Of a stretch of DNA of 64,000 nucleotides, positions 1-8,247 are shown in pieces. Positions within the stretch are counted from its first letter, which is position 1. Every line of letters begins with the position of its first letter. The position numbers and the translations under genes were made by a program. This DNA comes from an uncultured Bacteroides sp. (GTDB lineage Bacteria > Bacteroidota > Bacteroidia > Bacteroidales > Bacteroidaceae): the NCBI GenBank assembly GCA_949300425.1, contig CASGED010000035.1, forward strand, positions 1-64,000. Reading direction: 5' to 3'. The notes beneath the pieces were generated by a model. That model had not been told where the DNA came from. It was given only the letters and a program-made list of their open reading frames with translations, and ran no database searches.

Positions 1-1
1 C

Positions 2-292
2 TCCTGGTTCAGCAAGGAAGAGGAGGCGGCCATCCAGGAATCGAACAAGGCTTTCTACCGCGTCACCCCCGCCGAAGAGTTAATCAGCTCCTGTTTCCAC
101 TTTGCCGAGGCGGGCGAGGAAGGTGCAAGGCTGATGTCCGCTGCGGACATCTACGCCACGTTGAGGCGGAAGAACCCCGCGGCGTTGCGGGACTGCACGT
201 GTACGGCGTTCAGCCGCCTGCTGGCGCAGGTGGGGCGCAGGGTGCATACGAGGTATGGGAACGGATATTGGGTGAAATCTGCCCAATTATAG
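2..292 (+). CDS. C-terminal fragment of a DUF3874/VirE-like mobile-element protein
   Basis: An open frame enters from the left edge (frame starts at base 2) and stops at 290-292, giving about 96 residues. It reads WFSKEEEAAIQESNKAFYRV near the start and ends HTRYGNGYWV. This resembles the C-terminal DUF3874 part of BT4734/VirE-type proteins, which are ATPase-like proteins of Bacteroides genomic islands; that assignment is from memory of the family and is not certain. The start lies outside the window. It converges on the next gene and the two overlap by 6 nt (287-292). Confidence 0.6.
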   Translation, partial: SWFSKEEEAAIQESNKAFYRVTPAEELISSCFHFAEAGEEGARLMSAADIYATLRRKNPAALRDCTCTAFSRLLAQVGRRVHTRYGNGYWVKSAQL

Positions 293-763
293 GAGATGCA
301 TCAACTCTTTTAAATCCCGAATGTAATAAGTGGGACAAAAAGGTGTCTGTACAAATCCTTCTGTATCATAAAACACTTGGTCCATACCTACGCCCGCCGC
401 CCCTTCCACATCCTTTTCCCAGTTGTCTCCTATCATCAAGGAATCTTCCAGGTGCGACTGCGTGGCCGAGAGGGCGAAATGAAAAATCGGAGCGTGAGGT
501 TTCGGCACGCCGATGTCTTCAGACACAATCGTTTGGCGGAAGTACTTCGCCAGGCCGGCCCGTTGTATTTTCCTTACTTGTACTTCTCGCGAACCGTTGG
601 AAAGAATATAAAGACGGTAGCGGCCGCTCAAATATTCCAGCGCCTCATGCACGTGCGGCATCCATACGACGGTAGCCGACGAGACGCCTTCGCCCGTATG
701 GACCGGAAAAGAGCAAAGGGTATCGTCCAAATCGAAAAAGAGGTTTTTATACTTACGGGGCAT
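287..763 (-). CDS. HAD-superfamily hydrolase, YjjG-like, lacking the cap domain
   Basis: 158 residues from the ATG at 761-763; an upstream in-frame start would add 31 poorly conserved residues. All four HAD motifs are visible: FFDLDDTL (nucleophile and acid/base Asp), ILSNGS, the Lys in VPKPHAP, and MIGDNWEKDV. The C-terminal half (SEDIGVPKP, IFHFALSATQS, AAGVGM) matches YjjG-type noncanonical pyrimidine nucleotidases, which dephosphorylate nucleoside monophosphates. That family is normally about 230 residues. Here the helical cap, expected between the first motif and WMPHVHEALEYL, is almost entirely missing, so an in-frame deletion of roughly 70 residues is likely. The core could still fold, but specificity would be altered or lost. 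It may be a decaying gene. Confidence 0.75.
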   Translation of the reverse strand: MPRKYKNLFFDLDDTLCSFPVHTGEGVSSATVVWMPHVHEALEYLSGRYRLYILSNGSREVQVRKIQRAGLAKYFRQTIVSEDIGVPKPHAPIFHFALSATQSHLEDSLMIGDNWEKDVEGAAGVGMDQVFYDTEGFVQTPFCPTYYIRDLKELMHLL

Positions 764-887
764 AACGGTTCGGTTTTTTCCGACGAAGATACGAAAAGTA
801 TCCGATTGGCTGTGCTTTTTCTCCTTATTATTCGTATCTTCGCACGCTGATATCAATCGCAGCTAATAACTAACATAATATATCATT

Positions 888-2162
888 ATGAACATCTTAC
901 TCTTAGGCTCGGGCGGCCGCGAACATGCCTTGGCATGGAAGATAGCCCAAAGTCCCCGCGTGGACAAACTTTACATCGCACCCGGCAACGCCGGCACGGC
1001 ACAAGTGGGCGAGAACGTTGACATTAAAGCCACGGACTTCGACGCGCTGAAGGTGTTTGCCCTGGAGCGCAGCATCGACATGATAGTCGTAGGACCGGAA
1101 GACCCGCTGGTACGGGGCATCTACGACTACTTCCAAAACGACGTGACCACACAGGACATCGCCGTCATCGGTCCCTCGATGAAGGGTGCGCAACTGGAAG
1201 GCAGCAAGGAGTTCGCCAAGGAATTCATGCTACGCCACAACATCCCCACCGCCCGCCACAAGAGCATCACCGCCGAAACGCTGAACGAAGGCCTTGCCTT
1301 CTTGGAGACGCTGAAGGCTCCCTACGTGCTGAAAGCCGACGGACTCTGCGCCGGCAAGGGCGTGCTCATCCTGCCCACGCTGGAGGAAGCCAAGAAAGAA
1401 TTGCAGGAGATGCTGGGCGGCATGTTCGGTCAGGCCAGCGCAACGGTAGTCATCGAGGAATATCTCAGCGGCATTGAGTGCAGCGTCTTTGTATTGACCG
1501 ATGGCGAGCACTACAAAGTCCTGCCCGTAGCGAAAGATTACAAGCGCATCGGCGAAGGCGATACGGGCCTGAACACCGGCGGCATGGGCAGCGTGACGCC
1601 CGTCCCCTTTGCCAACGACGAGTTCATGCAGAAGGTGCGCGAACGCATCATTGAGCCTACCATCCAAGGTCTGCGCGACGAGGAGATTGTCTACAAAGGC
1701 TTCATCTTCTTAGGGCTGATGAACGTGGCGGGTGACCCGATGGTCATCGAATATAACGTCCGCATGGGCGACCCGGAAACAGAAAGCGTCATGCTACGCC
1801 TGCAATCGGACTTGGTGGACCTGCTGGAAGGCGTTTGCCAAGACGACCTGCACCGCCGCACCATGATACTCGATCCCCGCACGGCGGCCTGCGTCATGCT
1901 GGTAAGTGGAGGCTATCCCGGAAAATACGAAAAAGGGCTCCCCATCACGGGTTTCAACCTTGCCGAGACCACGGACAGCGTGCTTTTCCATGCCGGCACG
2001 GCGGTGAAGAACGGACGCATCGTAACCAACGGCGGCCGTGTCATTGCCGTCTGCTCCTACGGCGACACCAAGGAAGAAGCCTTGGAGAAGAGCTACCGCA
2101 CGGCGGACATGCTGAGCTTCGAGGGAAAATACTTCCGCAGGGACATCGGTTTTGACCTGTAA
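888..2162 (+). CDS. purD: Phosphoribosylamine-glycine ligase (GAR synthetase)
   Basis: 424 residues, full length for PurD. It ligates glycine to 5-phosphoribosylamine with ATP in de novo purine synthesis (cytosol). Visible marks: N-terminal [17 protein letters not shown], the ATP-grasp stretch [13 protein letters not shown] at about residue 145, and the conserved [12 protein letters not shown] near residue 285. The start is the first ATG after an AT-rich leader. A near-consensus -7 box TATCTTCG lies at 835-842 without a clear -33 partner. The next gene follows after 24 nt and may be cotranscribed. Confidence 0.97.
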   Translation: MNILLLGSGGREHALAWKIAQSPRVDKLYIAPGNAGTAQVGENVDIKATDFDALKVFALERSIDMIVVGPEDPLVRGIYDYFQNDVTTQDIAVIGPSMKGAQLEGSKEFAKEFMLRHNIPTARHKSITAETLNEGLAFLETLKAPYVLKADGLCAGKGVLILPTLEEAKKELQEMLGGMFGQASATVVIEEYLSGIECSVFVLTDGEHYKVLPVAKDYKRIGEGDTGLNTGGMGSVTPVPFANDEFMQKVRERIIEPTIQGLRDEEIVYKGFIFLGLMNVAGDPMVIEYNVRMGDPETESVMLRLQSDLVDLLEGVCQDDLHRRTMILDPRTAACVMLVSGGYPGKYEKGLPITGFNLAETTDSVLFHAGTAVKNGRIVTNGGRVIAVCSYGDTKEEALEKSYRTADMLSFEGKYFRRDIGFDL

Positions 2163-2186
2163 CAGAAAAGGAGGATTACTGCCGAC

Positions 2187-3122
2187 ATGAGGAACAAGAC
2201 CTTGCAAAGCCGGATAACCTCAGGACGCTTCACGCTGCCCGCGGCTATCTTTATTGCCCTCTGTTGCTGGTCGGCAACGGGGATAGGGACAGGCATACCT
2301 GCCACACAGTTATGGCCCAGCTTTGCACTTGGCGCGCTGGTCGGCTACTTACTGGTGGAGACAAACAATGCTTTTGCTTTGATACGTGTCAGAGCTTCGG
2401 CTCAAACCGCCCTCTATTGCCTGCTCGCATCCACGTGTCCGGCCTTGTACGTCCTCTATAGCGGGCAAGCGGCATCGGCCTGTTTCGCGCTTACCCTCAT
2501 TTTCTTGTTCCGTAGCTACCGGGACGAAAACACACCGGCTTGCCTGTTTCACGCTTTCGCATTTGCGGGGGCAGGCAGCCTGTTCGTGCCTCAACTCACC
2601 TTGCTGACGCCCATCCTTTGGATAGGCGCTTACCACTTCCGTTCGCTGAACACGAAAAGCTGGATAGCCTCCCTCTTGGGATGGACGTTGCCTTATTGGC
2701 TCTTGTTGGGCTATGCCTACGTAGCCGACCGGATGGATTTGTTTCTCGTTCCATTCAAGTCGCTGACTACGTTCACCCCGTTTGGCTTTCTGACCGATAT
2801 CTCGCAGATAGCCACCTTGGCCTACACGTGCCTGCTCTTCGGGGTAGGTGCCATACATGCCGTCGTATCGGGAGATGAAGACAAGCTAAGCACCCGCAAC
2901 TACCTCCGTTTCTTGGTATGGTTAGGCGTCTGTTGCATAGCGCTCATCGGGCTGCAACCTGCTCTATACAACCAATTGTTGCCCCTATTGTGGATATGCG
3001 CCTCTATCTTAGGCGGAAGATTCTTCGTCTTGACCCATGGCCGCCTGTCTAATGTATTCTTTGCTTGTTCTGTCACAGGAGCTTTTTTACTGTTTGCCTT
3101 CAACTTATGGACGCTTTTGTAG
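2187..3122 (+). CDS. Multi-pass inner-membrane protein of unknown function
   Basis: 311 residues made almost entirely of hydrophobic segments (at least seven likely membrane helices, starting with PAAIFIALCCWSATGIGTG and ending GAFLLFAFNLWTLL). I see no enzyme motif and do not recognise a family. It sits 24 nt after purD, and its last 16 nt overlap the start of the DedA-like gene, so the three genes probably form one transcript. A role in transport or the envelope is only a guess. Confidence 0.75.
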   Translation: MRNKTLQSRITSGRFTLPAAIFIALCCWSATGIGTGIPATQLWPSFALGALVGYLLVETNNAFALIRVRASAQTALYCLLASTCPALYVLYSGQAASACFALTLIFLFRSYRDENTPACLFHAFAFAGAGSLFVPQLTLLTPILWIGAYHFRSLNTKSWIASLLGWTLPYWLLLGYAYVADRMDLFLVPFKSLTTFTPFGFLTDISQIATLAYTCLLFGVGAIHAVVSGDEDKLSTRNYLRFLVWLGVCCIALIGLQPALYNQLLPLLWICASILGGRFFVLTHGRLSNVFFACSVTGAFLLFAFNLWTLL

Positions 3123-3574
3123 ACTCGTTTGTACAGATACTCATCCAATGGGGCTACGCAGGCATCTTCTTGTCCGCCCTCTTGGCGGGTAGCATATTGC
3201 CTTTCAGCTCAGAGTTGGTATTGGCAGCCCTGGTAGGCATGGGACTGAATCCGACCTGGGCTTTACTATGTGCCGCAACCGGAAATACCATAGGCGGACT
3301 GACCTGTTATTCCATGGGATTGTTGGGTAAAGTAGAATGGATAGAGAAGTATCTCAAGGTGGAACGCGCCAAGGTAGAGCGGATGCAACGTTTCCTGCAC
3401 GGACGCGGTGCACTGATGGCCTTCTTCGCTTTCCTGCCTTTTGTGGGCGAGGCCATTGCCGTAGCCTTAGGCTTCATGCGAGCCAACCCCTGGTTGGTCA
3501 CTCTCTCCATGTTTGCGGGCAAATTGGCACGATACGCTTGTCTGCTATGGGCTTTCGATGCTGTGATTAATTGA
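3107..3574 (+). CDS. YqaA/DedA-family (VTT domain) membrane protein
   Basis: 155 residues from ATG 3107, which overlaps the preceding gene's end; a longer in-frame start at 3065 lies fully inside that gene and is less likely. Features of the VTT/SNARE-associated fold: WGYAGIFLSALLAGSILPFSSE, then GNTIGGLTCYSMG, and FLPFVGEAIAVALGFMR with the Pro-containing re-entrant segment. The length suits the short YqaA branch. DedA-type proteins are lipid flippases or scramblases needed for envelope homeostasis; the substrate cannot be read from sequence. Confidence 0.85.
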   Translation: MDAFVDSFVQILIQWGYAGIFLSALLAGSILPFSSELVLAALVGMGLNPTWALLCAATGNTIGGLTCYSMGLLGKVEWIEKYLKVERAKVERMQRFLHGRGALMAFFAFLPFVGEAIAVALGFMRANPWLVTLSMFAGKLARYACLLWAFDAVIN

Positions 3575-3634
3575 TATAACTAATGTTTATTTATGATAAG
3601 TAAGTGTACAAAATTAAATGATAATTTAGCGGAG

Positions 3635-3813
3635 GAACCACAGATAACACAGATGGTACGGATTTACACGGATTTTAAGGTATCTGTCATGTCGAGCTTG
3701 TCGAGATATCTCACGTAGCGTATGAGGAGGTCTTACATGAGACCCTTCGACTACGCTCAGGGTGACAGATACATCTGTGCTCATCTTGTTTAATCAGTGT
3801 TCATCAGTGGTTT
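3635..3813. repeat. Nested imperfect-palindrome repeats
   Basis: The 266-nt gap after the YqaA gene contains two nested dyads. The outer one starts AACCACAGATAACACAG (3636-) and closes with CAGTGTTCATCAGTGGTT (ending 3812). The inner one runs from CTGTCAT (3684) to TGACAG (3768), with GTCGAGC and CTTCGACTACGCTCAGG inside its arms. The inner element is the same family as the repeat at 63321-63429, and both are followed by the same AAATTCCCATTTAT. No coding capacity is seen. Confidence 0.8.
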
Positions 3814-3840
3814 AAATTCCCATTTATAGATAAACTAAAT

Positions 3841-4701
3841 ATGATTGATTACTTAAAGAAATATAGCTGGTTACTAATTGTTTTCCTGTTGCTTGTCGCC
3901 TGTCAGCCGAACAAACGGAAGAGTGAGACTGAAAAGCGTCCCGTCCTTATGGTCACGATAGAGCCATTGCGCTACTTCACGGAGGCTATTGCCGGGTCTC
4001 GCTTCACGGTAGAAAGCATTGTGCCACGAGGCAGCAGCCCCGAAACATACGACCCCACCCCAACCCAACTCTTGGCACTGGCCGACAGTCGCGCTTACCT
4101 GCGTATCGGCCCCATCGGTTTCGAACAAGTATGGATGGACCGATTGATGGCCAACGCTCCCGACCTGCCCGTTTTCAATACTTCCCAAGGCATTGATTTT
4201 ATTCTGGAGGACGAAGGACCGGAACCTCACGTCTGGACCTCGGCCGTCAACGCGCGTATCATAGCCGATAACATCGCCACTGCCTTATGCGCCCTCGACT
4301 CAACGCATACCGCTGAATACTTGCATCGGCGCGACAGCCTCATGACGGTCATTGCCCATACCGACAGCCTTTGCCATTCCCTGTTGTCGCGTCCCGATGC
4401 CGACCGCACTTTCCTCATTTACCATCCGGCACTCAGCTATTTTGCCCGCGACTACGGCCTGCGCCAACTTCCCATCGAGGAAGCCGGCAAAGAACCTACC
4501 CCCGCACGGCTGAAAGCCCTCCTTGACCTCTGCCAAAAAGAGAAAGTGAACATCATCTTTGTGCAACCTGAATTCGACCGGCGCAACGCCGAGCTCATAG
4601 CCCGGCAAACAGATACCCGCATTGTCCCCGTCAATCCTTTGTCCTACGATTGGCAGGACGAGATAACCGGAGTGGCGAAAGCCTTGGCAAATTGTAAATA
4701 A
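3841..4701 (+). CDS. Zinc/manganese-type ABC transporter substrate-binding lipoprotein (TroA/ZnuA-like)
   Basis: 286 residues. A lipoprotein signal peptide ends LLVAC with Cys at about residue 21, so the protein is probably membrane-anchored and periplasm-facing. The cluster A-I fold is suggested by VTIEPLRYFTEAIAG, then SSPETYDPTPTQLLAL, PHVWTSAVNA (His ligand), and IYHPALSYFARDYGL (His ligand). In typical ZnuA the first ligand is a His in the GxxPHxYEP motif; here the equivalent reads SPETYDP, so that His is replaced, as I recall for Bacteroidetes members. The ATPase gene follows after 24 nt; together they suggest a divalent-metal importer. Confidence 0.88.
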   Translation: MIDYLKKYSWLLIVFLLLVACQPNKRKSETEKRPVLMVTIEPLRYFTEAIAGSRFTVESIVPRGSSPETYDPTPTQLLALADSRAYLRIGPIGFEQVWMDRLMANAPDLPVFNTSQGIDFILEDEGPEPHVWTSAVNARIIADNIATALCALDSTHTAEYLHRRDSLMTVIAHTDSLCHSLLSRPDADRTFLIYHPALSYFARDYGLRQLPIEEAGKEPTPARLKALLDLCQKEKVNIIFVQPEFDRRNAELIARQTDTRIVPVNPLSYDWQDEITGVAKALANCK

Positions 4702-4725
4702 TAGTAAGTATTTTGTAAACAGTAA

Positions 4726-5499
4726 ATGAAAGAGCCTCTCATTGAAATAAAAAGCCTCAACGTCGGATATGAAGGTCGCACCGTGTTGCATGACGTCAAC
4801 CTGAACGTCTACGACCGCGACTTCTTGGGCATTATCGGCCCCAACGGAGGCGGTAAGACCACGCTTGTGCGTTGCATTTTAGGTCTGTTGGCTTCCCAAA
4901 GCGGTCAGATTATCTTCCACCCCCGCCGCCCCCGCCCTGCCGGACAAGGCTTCTCCATCGGTTACTTGCCCCAATACACCAGCATCGACCGCAAGTTTCC
5001 CATCAGTGTGCAGGAAGTCATCCTTTCCGGCCTTTCCGGCCTTAAAGGTCCCATGGCTCGCTTTACGAAGGAAGACCGCCTATTAGCCCAACAAGTGGCC
5101 CGGCGCATGGGACTCTCCGGATTGGAGCGCCGCCCCATCGGGACACTGAGCGGGGGGCAGTTGCAGCGTACCCTGTTGGGACGTGCCGTCATCAGCGACC
5201 CGGAGGTAGTCATTCTTGACGAACCATCCACATACTTAGATCGCCATTTCGAAGCGCAACTCTACCAATTGCTGACTGACCTCAACCGCCAATGCGCTAT
5301 CATCCTTGTCTCACACGACATCGGCACCGTCCTACGACAAGTCAAGTCCATCGCCTGTGTCAACGGCACTTTGGACTATCATCCGGACACAGGCATCACC
5401 GCCGAATGGCTGGAACGCAACTTCCAATGCCCCATCGACCTGTTGGGGCACGGGAACTTGCCGCACCGCGTGTTGGGACGGCACACCCATCATTCATAG
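4726..5499 (+). CDS. Metal ABC transporter ATP-binding protein (ZnuC-like)
   Basis: 257 residues with Walker A GPNGGGKTT (about residue 38), Q-loop region GYLPQYTSI, signature LSGGQLQR, Walker B VVILDEPSTYLD and switch His in LVSHDIGTV. It pairs with the binding lipoprotein immediately upstream. The usual third gene, a multi-pass ZnuB-type permease, does not follow: the next element is a tRNA gene and then an unrelated lipoprotein on the other strand. The permease must lie elsewhere or be missing. Confidence 0.92.
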   Translation: MKEPLIEIKSLNVGYEGRTVLHDVNLNVYDRDFLGIIGPNGGGKTTLVRCILGLLASQSGQIIFHPRRPRPAGQGFSIGYLPQYTSIDRKFPISVQEVILSGLSGLKGPMARFTKEDRLLAQQVARRMGLSGLERRPIGTLSGGQLQRTLLGRAVISDPEVVILDEPSTYLDRHFEAQLYQLLTDLNRQCAIILVSHDIGTVLRQVKSIACVNGTLDYHPDTGITAEWLERNFQCPIDLLGHGNLPHRVLGRHTHHS

Positions 5500-5580
5500 G
5501 ATAAAAACCGCTTAGGCTGTTCAAAAAACACAGAAAATATACTAAAATTAGAACTTGATTCGGAAAAAAACGCTCGAACA

Positions 5581-5612
5581 TTTGGTTGTTATCTCGAAAA
5601 CCGCTATCTTTG
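5581..5612 (+). promoter_or_regulatory. Promoter of tRNA-Gln
   Basis: TTTG at 5581-5584, a 20-nt spacer and TATCTTTG at 5605-5612 match the Bacteroides sigma-ABfr consensus exactly. The tRNA begins 30 nt downstream. Confidence 0.85.
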
Positions 5613-5642
5613 CCCCGCTTTTTAACAGAAAGCCCCAATGTT

Positions 5643-5713
5643 TGGACTATGGTGTAATGGTAGCACAACAGGTTTTGGTTCTGTTTGTCCAGGTTCGAAT
5701 CCTGGTAGTCCAA
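5643..5713 (+). tRNA. tRNA-Gln (anticodon UUG)
   Basis: A complete 71-nt cloverleaf: acceptor TGGACTA pairs with TAGTCCA (5706-5712) plus discriminator A; the D arm contains GTGTAATGGTAGCAC; the anticodon stem is ACAGG/TCTGT with loop TTTTGGT, giving anticodon TTG; the T arm is CCAGG-TTCGAAT-CCTGG. The 3' CCA is not encoded (ACG follows). It reads CAA codons. It has its own promoter and terminator. Confidence 0.97.
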
Positions 5714-5721
5714 CGTAAAAG

Positions 5722-5758
5722 AAACTCCGGAGTCGGTTTAGACTACCGGAGTTTTTTT
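5722..5758 (+). terminator. Rho-independent terminator of tRNA-Gln
   Basis: The stem AACTCCGG (5723-5730) pairs with CCGGAGTT (5746-5753), and the plus strand continues TTTTTGTTGTT. Confidence 0.85.
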
Positions 5759-5825
5759 GTTGTTCTCTCGAAATTTTCTGTCGGTATGCATCACACAACC
5801 TACCAAGCTATATAAGCCATAAAAA

Positions 5826-5870
5826 GAGTGCCTTTACCCATTTGTAGTCAGTTAATGGGCAAAGGCACTC
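5826..5870 (-). terminator. Terminator of the small lipoprotein gene
   Basis: A long hairpin: GAGTGCCTTT-ACCCATT pairs with AATGGGC-AAAGGCACTC, with a single asymmetric base. On the minus strand it is followed by a T tract (AAAAA at 5821-5825 on plus). It sits 30 nt past the stop of the minus-strand lipoprotein. Confidence 0.85.
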
Positions 5871-5899
5871 GCTTAATGCTTGGAGAGATTTTATATGCG

Positions 5900-6298
5900 T
5901 CAGTCTTTTGTTCCGTTAAAAGTAGTCATTGAACCATTCCCATTTAAGAAACTAATCGTCATGTTATGTCCTAATACAACAATAGTTATGTTATAGGAAG
6001 AAGCACTTGAGAGTATATATTGTCCATTTTCATAACTGACATTATAATTCTCGTGACCATCTTCAAAAAATTCGGCGGATACTTGAACAACTGTTGACGA
6101 AATGCGGCTAACTCGCACCACATATGCGTCTTGTATCACGGTGTTATTTACCGAAAGTTGTCCGGTATAAACGCCGGATACTTGCTCTGCATAATCTTGG
6201 TTTGCAGGATCCTTGTCATCATCGTCGCTACAACTTACCATACAGATACTCATTGCTAATGTTATTAGCAGCATTGGGAGAAACTTCATTGTTTTCAT
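5900..6298 (-). CDS. Small secreted lipoprotein of unknown function
   Basis: 132 residues. The signal peptide MKFLPMLLITLAMSICMVSC has a lipobox ending at Cys 23, followed by the acidic SDDDDKD linker common in Bacteroides surface lipoproteins. The remainder (VSGVYTGQLSV, QVSAEFFEDGHENY, ITIVVLGHNMTISF) alternates polar and hydrophobic residues as in a small beta-barrel or calycin-like fold, but I cannot name a family. It is monocistronic, with a strong promoter upstream and its own terminator. A second Met at residue 4 is an equally good start. Confidence 0.8.
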   Translation of the reverse strand: MKTMKFLPMLLITLAMSICMVSCSDDDDKDPANQDYAEQVSGVYTGQLSVNNTVIQDAYVVRVSRISSTVVQVSAEFFEDGHENYNVSYENGQYILSSASSYNITIVVLGHNMTISFLNGNGSMTTFNGTKD

Positions 6299-6334
6299 TG
6301 CTTTTGTTTTTTGATGTTATAGATAATTTGAAAG

Positions 6335-6366
6335 CAAAGTTAGAAGTTGTGTCAACATATCTCAAA
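6335..6366 (-). promoter_or_regulatory. Promoter of the small lipoprotein gene
   Basis: On the minus strand, TTTG (6363-6366), a 20-nt spacer and TAACTTTG (6335-6342) match the Bacteroides consensus exactly, about 37 nt upstream of the start codon. Confidence 0.8.
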
Positions 6367-6424
6367 TAAAAATGTCTCCAATCGGTAGACATGTCAACTA
6401 ATTGGAGACAAACGATACATTCTT

Positions 6425-6655
6425 TTATTTGTTCGCAATTTCCTCGGAATAGAGTTTGAAGAAATCAAAATTCAAAATGATAGACAGTTTCTTCAGGACT
6501 TCCGTATCAATTGAATGTTTATCAAATATCTTATAGACATTAGCCCTGCCACAAGACAATTGTTGAGCTAACCAAACTACAGTCCGGTTTTGCTCTATCA
6601 TCTTTTGTTTAATAATGCTGCCTATATGTAACATATCAAATGTTTTTAGTGCCAT
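6425..6655 (-). CDS. Small XRE-type helix-turn-helix regulator
   Basis: 76 residues. GSIIKQKMIEQNRTVVWLAQQLSCGRANVYKIFDK is a helix-turn-helix of the Cro/C1 type, followed by DTEVLKKLSIILNFDFFKLY, the usual closing helices. It is a minimal DNA-binding protein with no other domain. The start could be ATG 6653-6655 or the Met seven residues later. It overlaps the Cys-rich reading frame upstream by 10 nt, so the two are probably translationally coupled. Confidence 0.8.
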   Translation of the reverse strand: MALKTFDMLHIGSIIKQKMIEQNRTVVWLAQQLSCGRANVYKIFDKHSIDTEVLKKLSIILNFDFFKLYSEEIANK

Positions 6656-6797
6656 TGACGATATCCCGTCCCTTTACAACTGGGACATTCCCCGCTGCCA
6701 TTGCATGTTACACACGGATTTACCCAATGCCCGTTGCCAAAGCTCGTGGCGTAATACCGTCCTTTACCGTTGCAAGTTGGACAATAATTTTTTTCAT
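6646..6797 (-). CDS. Cys-rich DnaJ-type zinc-knuckle miniprotein, frameshifted at an A7 tract
   Basis: The frame ending at 6646 encodes three CxxCxGxG units: CPTCNGKG, CVTCNGSG and CPSCKGTG. These are the zinc-binding repeats of the DnaJ cysteine-rich domain. No ATG opens this frame; only TTG codons at 6831 and 6888 do. The only nearby ATG (6795-6797) precedes a run of seven A (6788-6794) and in the present sequence leads into another frame (MKKIIVQLA). One extra A would give MKKNYCPTCNGKG, a natural-looking N-terminus. It is therefore broken, phase-variable, or read by slippage. It overlaps the XRE gene. Confidence 0.5.
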
Positions 6798-6847
6798 CTT
6801 GATAAGTTTGTTTATAAAGAAAGGCGTGCAACCATCCATCCGCTTGC

Positions 6848-6974
6848 CTTTCTTTCGGGTTACCGCCAAGTGACCTGTTACGTAGCAAGCATAAGGATAG
6901 TTCACGCCCTATGAGCGTGAACTTCCAGTCAGCTTGTTCTCACGTAACGAAAATTGGCGGTATTCGAAAGAAAG
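6848..6974. repeat. 127-bp imperfect inverted repeat
   Basis: Five nested paired segments share one centre: CTTTCTTTCG/CGAAAGAAAG (6848-6857, 6965-6974), TACCGCCAA/TTGGCGGTA (6861-6869, 6954-6962), GTTACGT/ACGTAAC (6877-6883, 6942-6948), AGCAAGC/GCTTGTT (6884-6890, 6932-6938, one G-T), and TTCACGC/GCGTGAA (6901-6907, 6915-6921). It lies just upstream of the Cys-rich/XRE pair. It could be a structured leader RNA or a small mobile-type element. Confidence 0.8.
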
Positions 6975-7286
6975 AGAACAAGAGCCAAAAGCTCAATATT
7001 ATTATTGTTCCAAGTTTATGAATGGAGACGCTTCCCCGTTGTTAGTAAATAGCCATGCGTTTCGCATCGCATTGATAATTAACAAATGGTGGAATGCCGC
7101 TCTATCGGGCAGACAGATTCCTGCGTTTCTTTTTCATTTCTGTGTGACAACCTCCTTTTTTAAGAATCTAAGAATGTAGAATTAATATATCTCGATGCAA
7201 AAGTAACATTTTATTTTGGGTTAAAAATAGTTCGGATTAAAAATATGAATATTTAGACGGTCACATACTTTTATTCTTATAATAAT
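6975..7286. other. Non-coding stretch
   Basis: About 310 nt between the inverted repeat and the exonuclease III promoter. I see no convincing gene, RNA or repeat; short open frames here lack codon structure and homology. Confidence 0.5.
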
Positions 7287-7317
7287 TTTCGCTTCTATCC
7301 GAAAAAAACTATTTTTG
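7287..7317 (+). promoter_or_regulatory. Promoter of the exonuclease III gene
   Basis: TATTTTTG at 7310-7317 matches the -7 consensus. TTTC at 7287-7290, 19 nt upstream, is one base off the -33 element. The start codon is 39 nt downstream. Confidence 0.6.
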
Positions 7318-7355
7318 CATCAAATCTTTGTGCGAAAACAATAATACGACCAAAT

Positions 7356-8111
7356 ATGAAATTTATCTCCTGGAATGTGAACGGGCTACGGGCCTGCAAG
7401 GATAAGGGTTTTGAAGAAGCCTTCCGGAATCTGGATGCCGATTTTTTCTGCCTGCAAGAAACAAAAATGCAGGCCGGCCAGTTGGACTTGGCATTCGAGG
7501 GCTATGCCTCTTATTGGAATTACGCCGAAAAGAAGGGCTATTCGGGCACGGCCATCTATACCCGCCACGAGCCTCTGAACGTGACGTATGGCATTGACAT
7601 CGAGCATCATGACAAGGAAGGACGAGTCATTACAATAGAGATGCCGAATTTCTTCCTCGTGACGGTATATACTCCTAATTCGCAGGACGAACTCCGCCGG
7701 TTGGATTACCGCATGACATGGGAAGACGACTTCCGGGCTTATCTGCTCGCGCTGGACGCAAAGAAACCTGTCATTGTGTGTGGCGACCTCAACGTGGCCC
7801 ATCAGGAGATTGACCTGAAGAACCCCAAGACGAACCGCCGTAATGCGGGCTTTACGGACGAAGAGCGTGCCAAGTTCAGCACGTTACTTGATGCCGGCTT
7901 TTGCGATACTTTCCGCTACTTTTATCCAAACAAAGAGGGCGTCTATTCTTGGTGGTCCTATCGTTTCCGCGCCCGCGAGAAGAATGCCGGGTGGCGCATC
8001 GACTATTTCCTTGTGTCCAACCGCTTATGCGATCTCCTTACCGATGCCCAAATACATACCGAAATCTACGGTTCTGACCATTGTCCGGTGGAAGTAGACA
8101 TAAACCTTTAG
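7356..8111 (+). CDS. xth: Exodeoxyribonuclease III
   Basis: 251 residues, the normal length. It is an AP endonuclease and 3'-5' exonuclease of base-excision repair. EEP-fold motifs: [21 protein letters not shown] (metal-binding Glu), [17 protein letters not shown] (Asp and Asn of the active site), WRIDYFLVS and the final [10 protein letters not shown] with the catalytic His. It is preceded by its own promoter and stands alone. Confidence 0.95.
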   Translation: MKFISWNVNGLRACKDKGFEEAFRNLDADFFCLQETKMQAGQLDLAFEGYASYWNYAEKKGYSGTAIYTRHEPLNVTYGIDIEHHDKEGRVITIEMPNFFLVTVYTPNSQDELRRLDYRMTWEDDFRAYLLALDAKKPVIVCGDLNVAHQEIDLKNPKTNRRNAGFTDEERAKFSTLLDAGFCDTFRYFYPNKEGVYSWWSYRFRAREKNAGWRIDYFLVSNRLCDLLTDAQIHTEIYGSDHCPVEVDINL

Positions 8112-8173
8112 ATTTTGTACATTATTAATAGATATAAATAGAAGATTAATACTCTTCTCCATTTTATTTTTAC

Positions 8174-8181
8174 TAATTTTG
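8174..8181 (+). promoter_or_regulatory. Putative -7 element of the kdu operon
   Basis: TAATTTTG fits TAnnTTTG, 66 nt before kduI. No good -33 element is seen at the expected spacing, so it may need an activator, as expected for a catabolic operon. Confidence 0.45.
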
Positions 8182-8247
8182 CATCGTGCTCGCTAACGGA
8201 AAAAACTTAGCGTACCAATAATATAAAATAAAATAGGATAAAGTCCC

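Noticed and set aside
888..930. Purine riboswitch upstream of purD or purN
   Set aside because: No conserved three-way junction sequence is visible in either leader.
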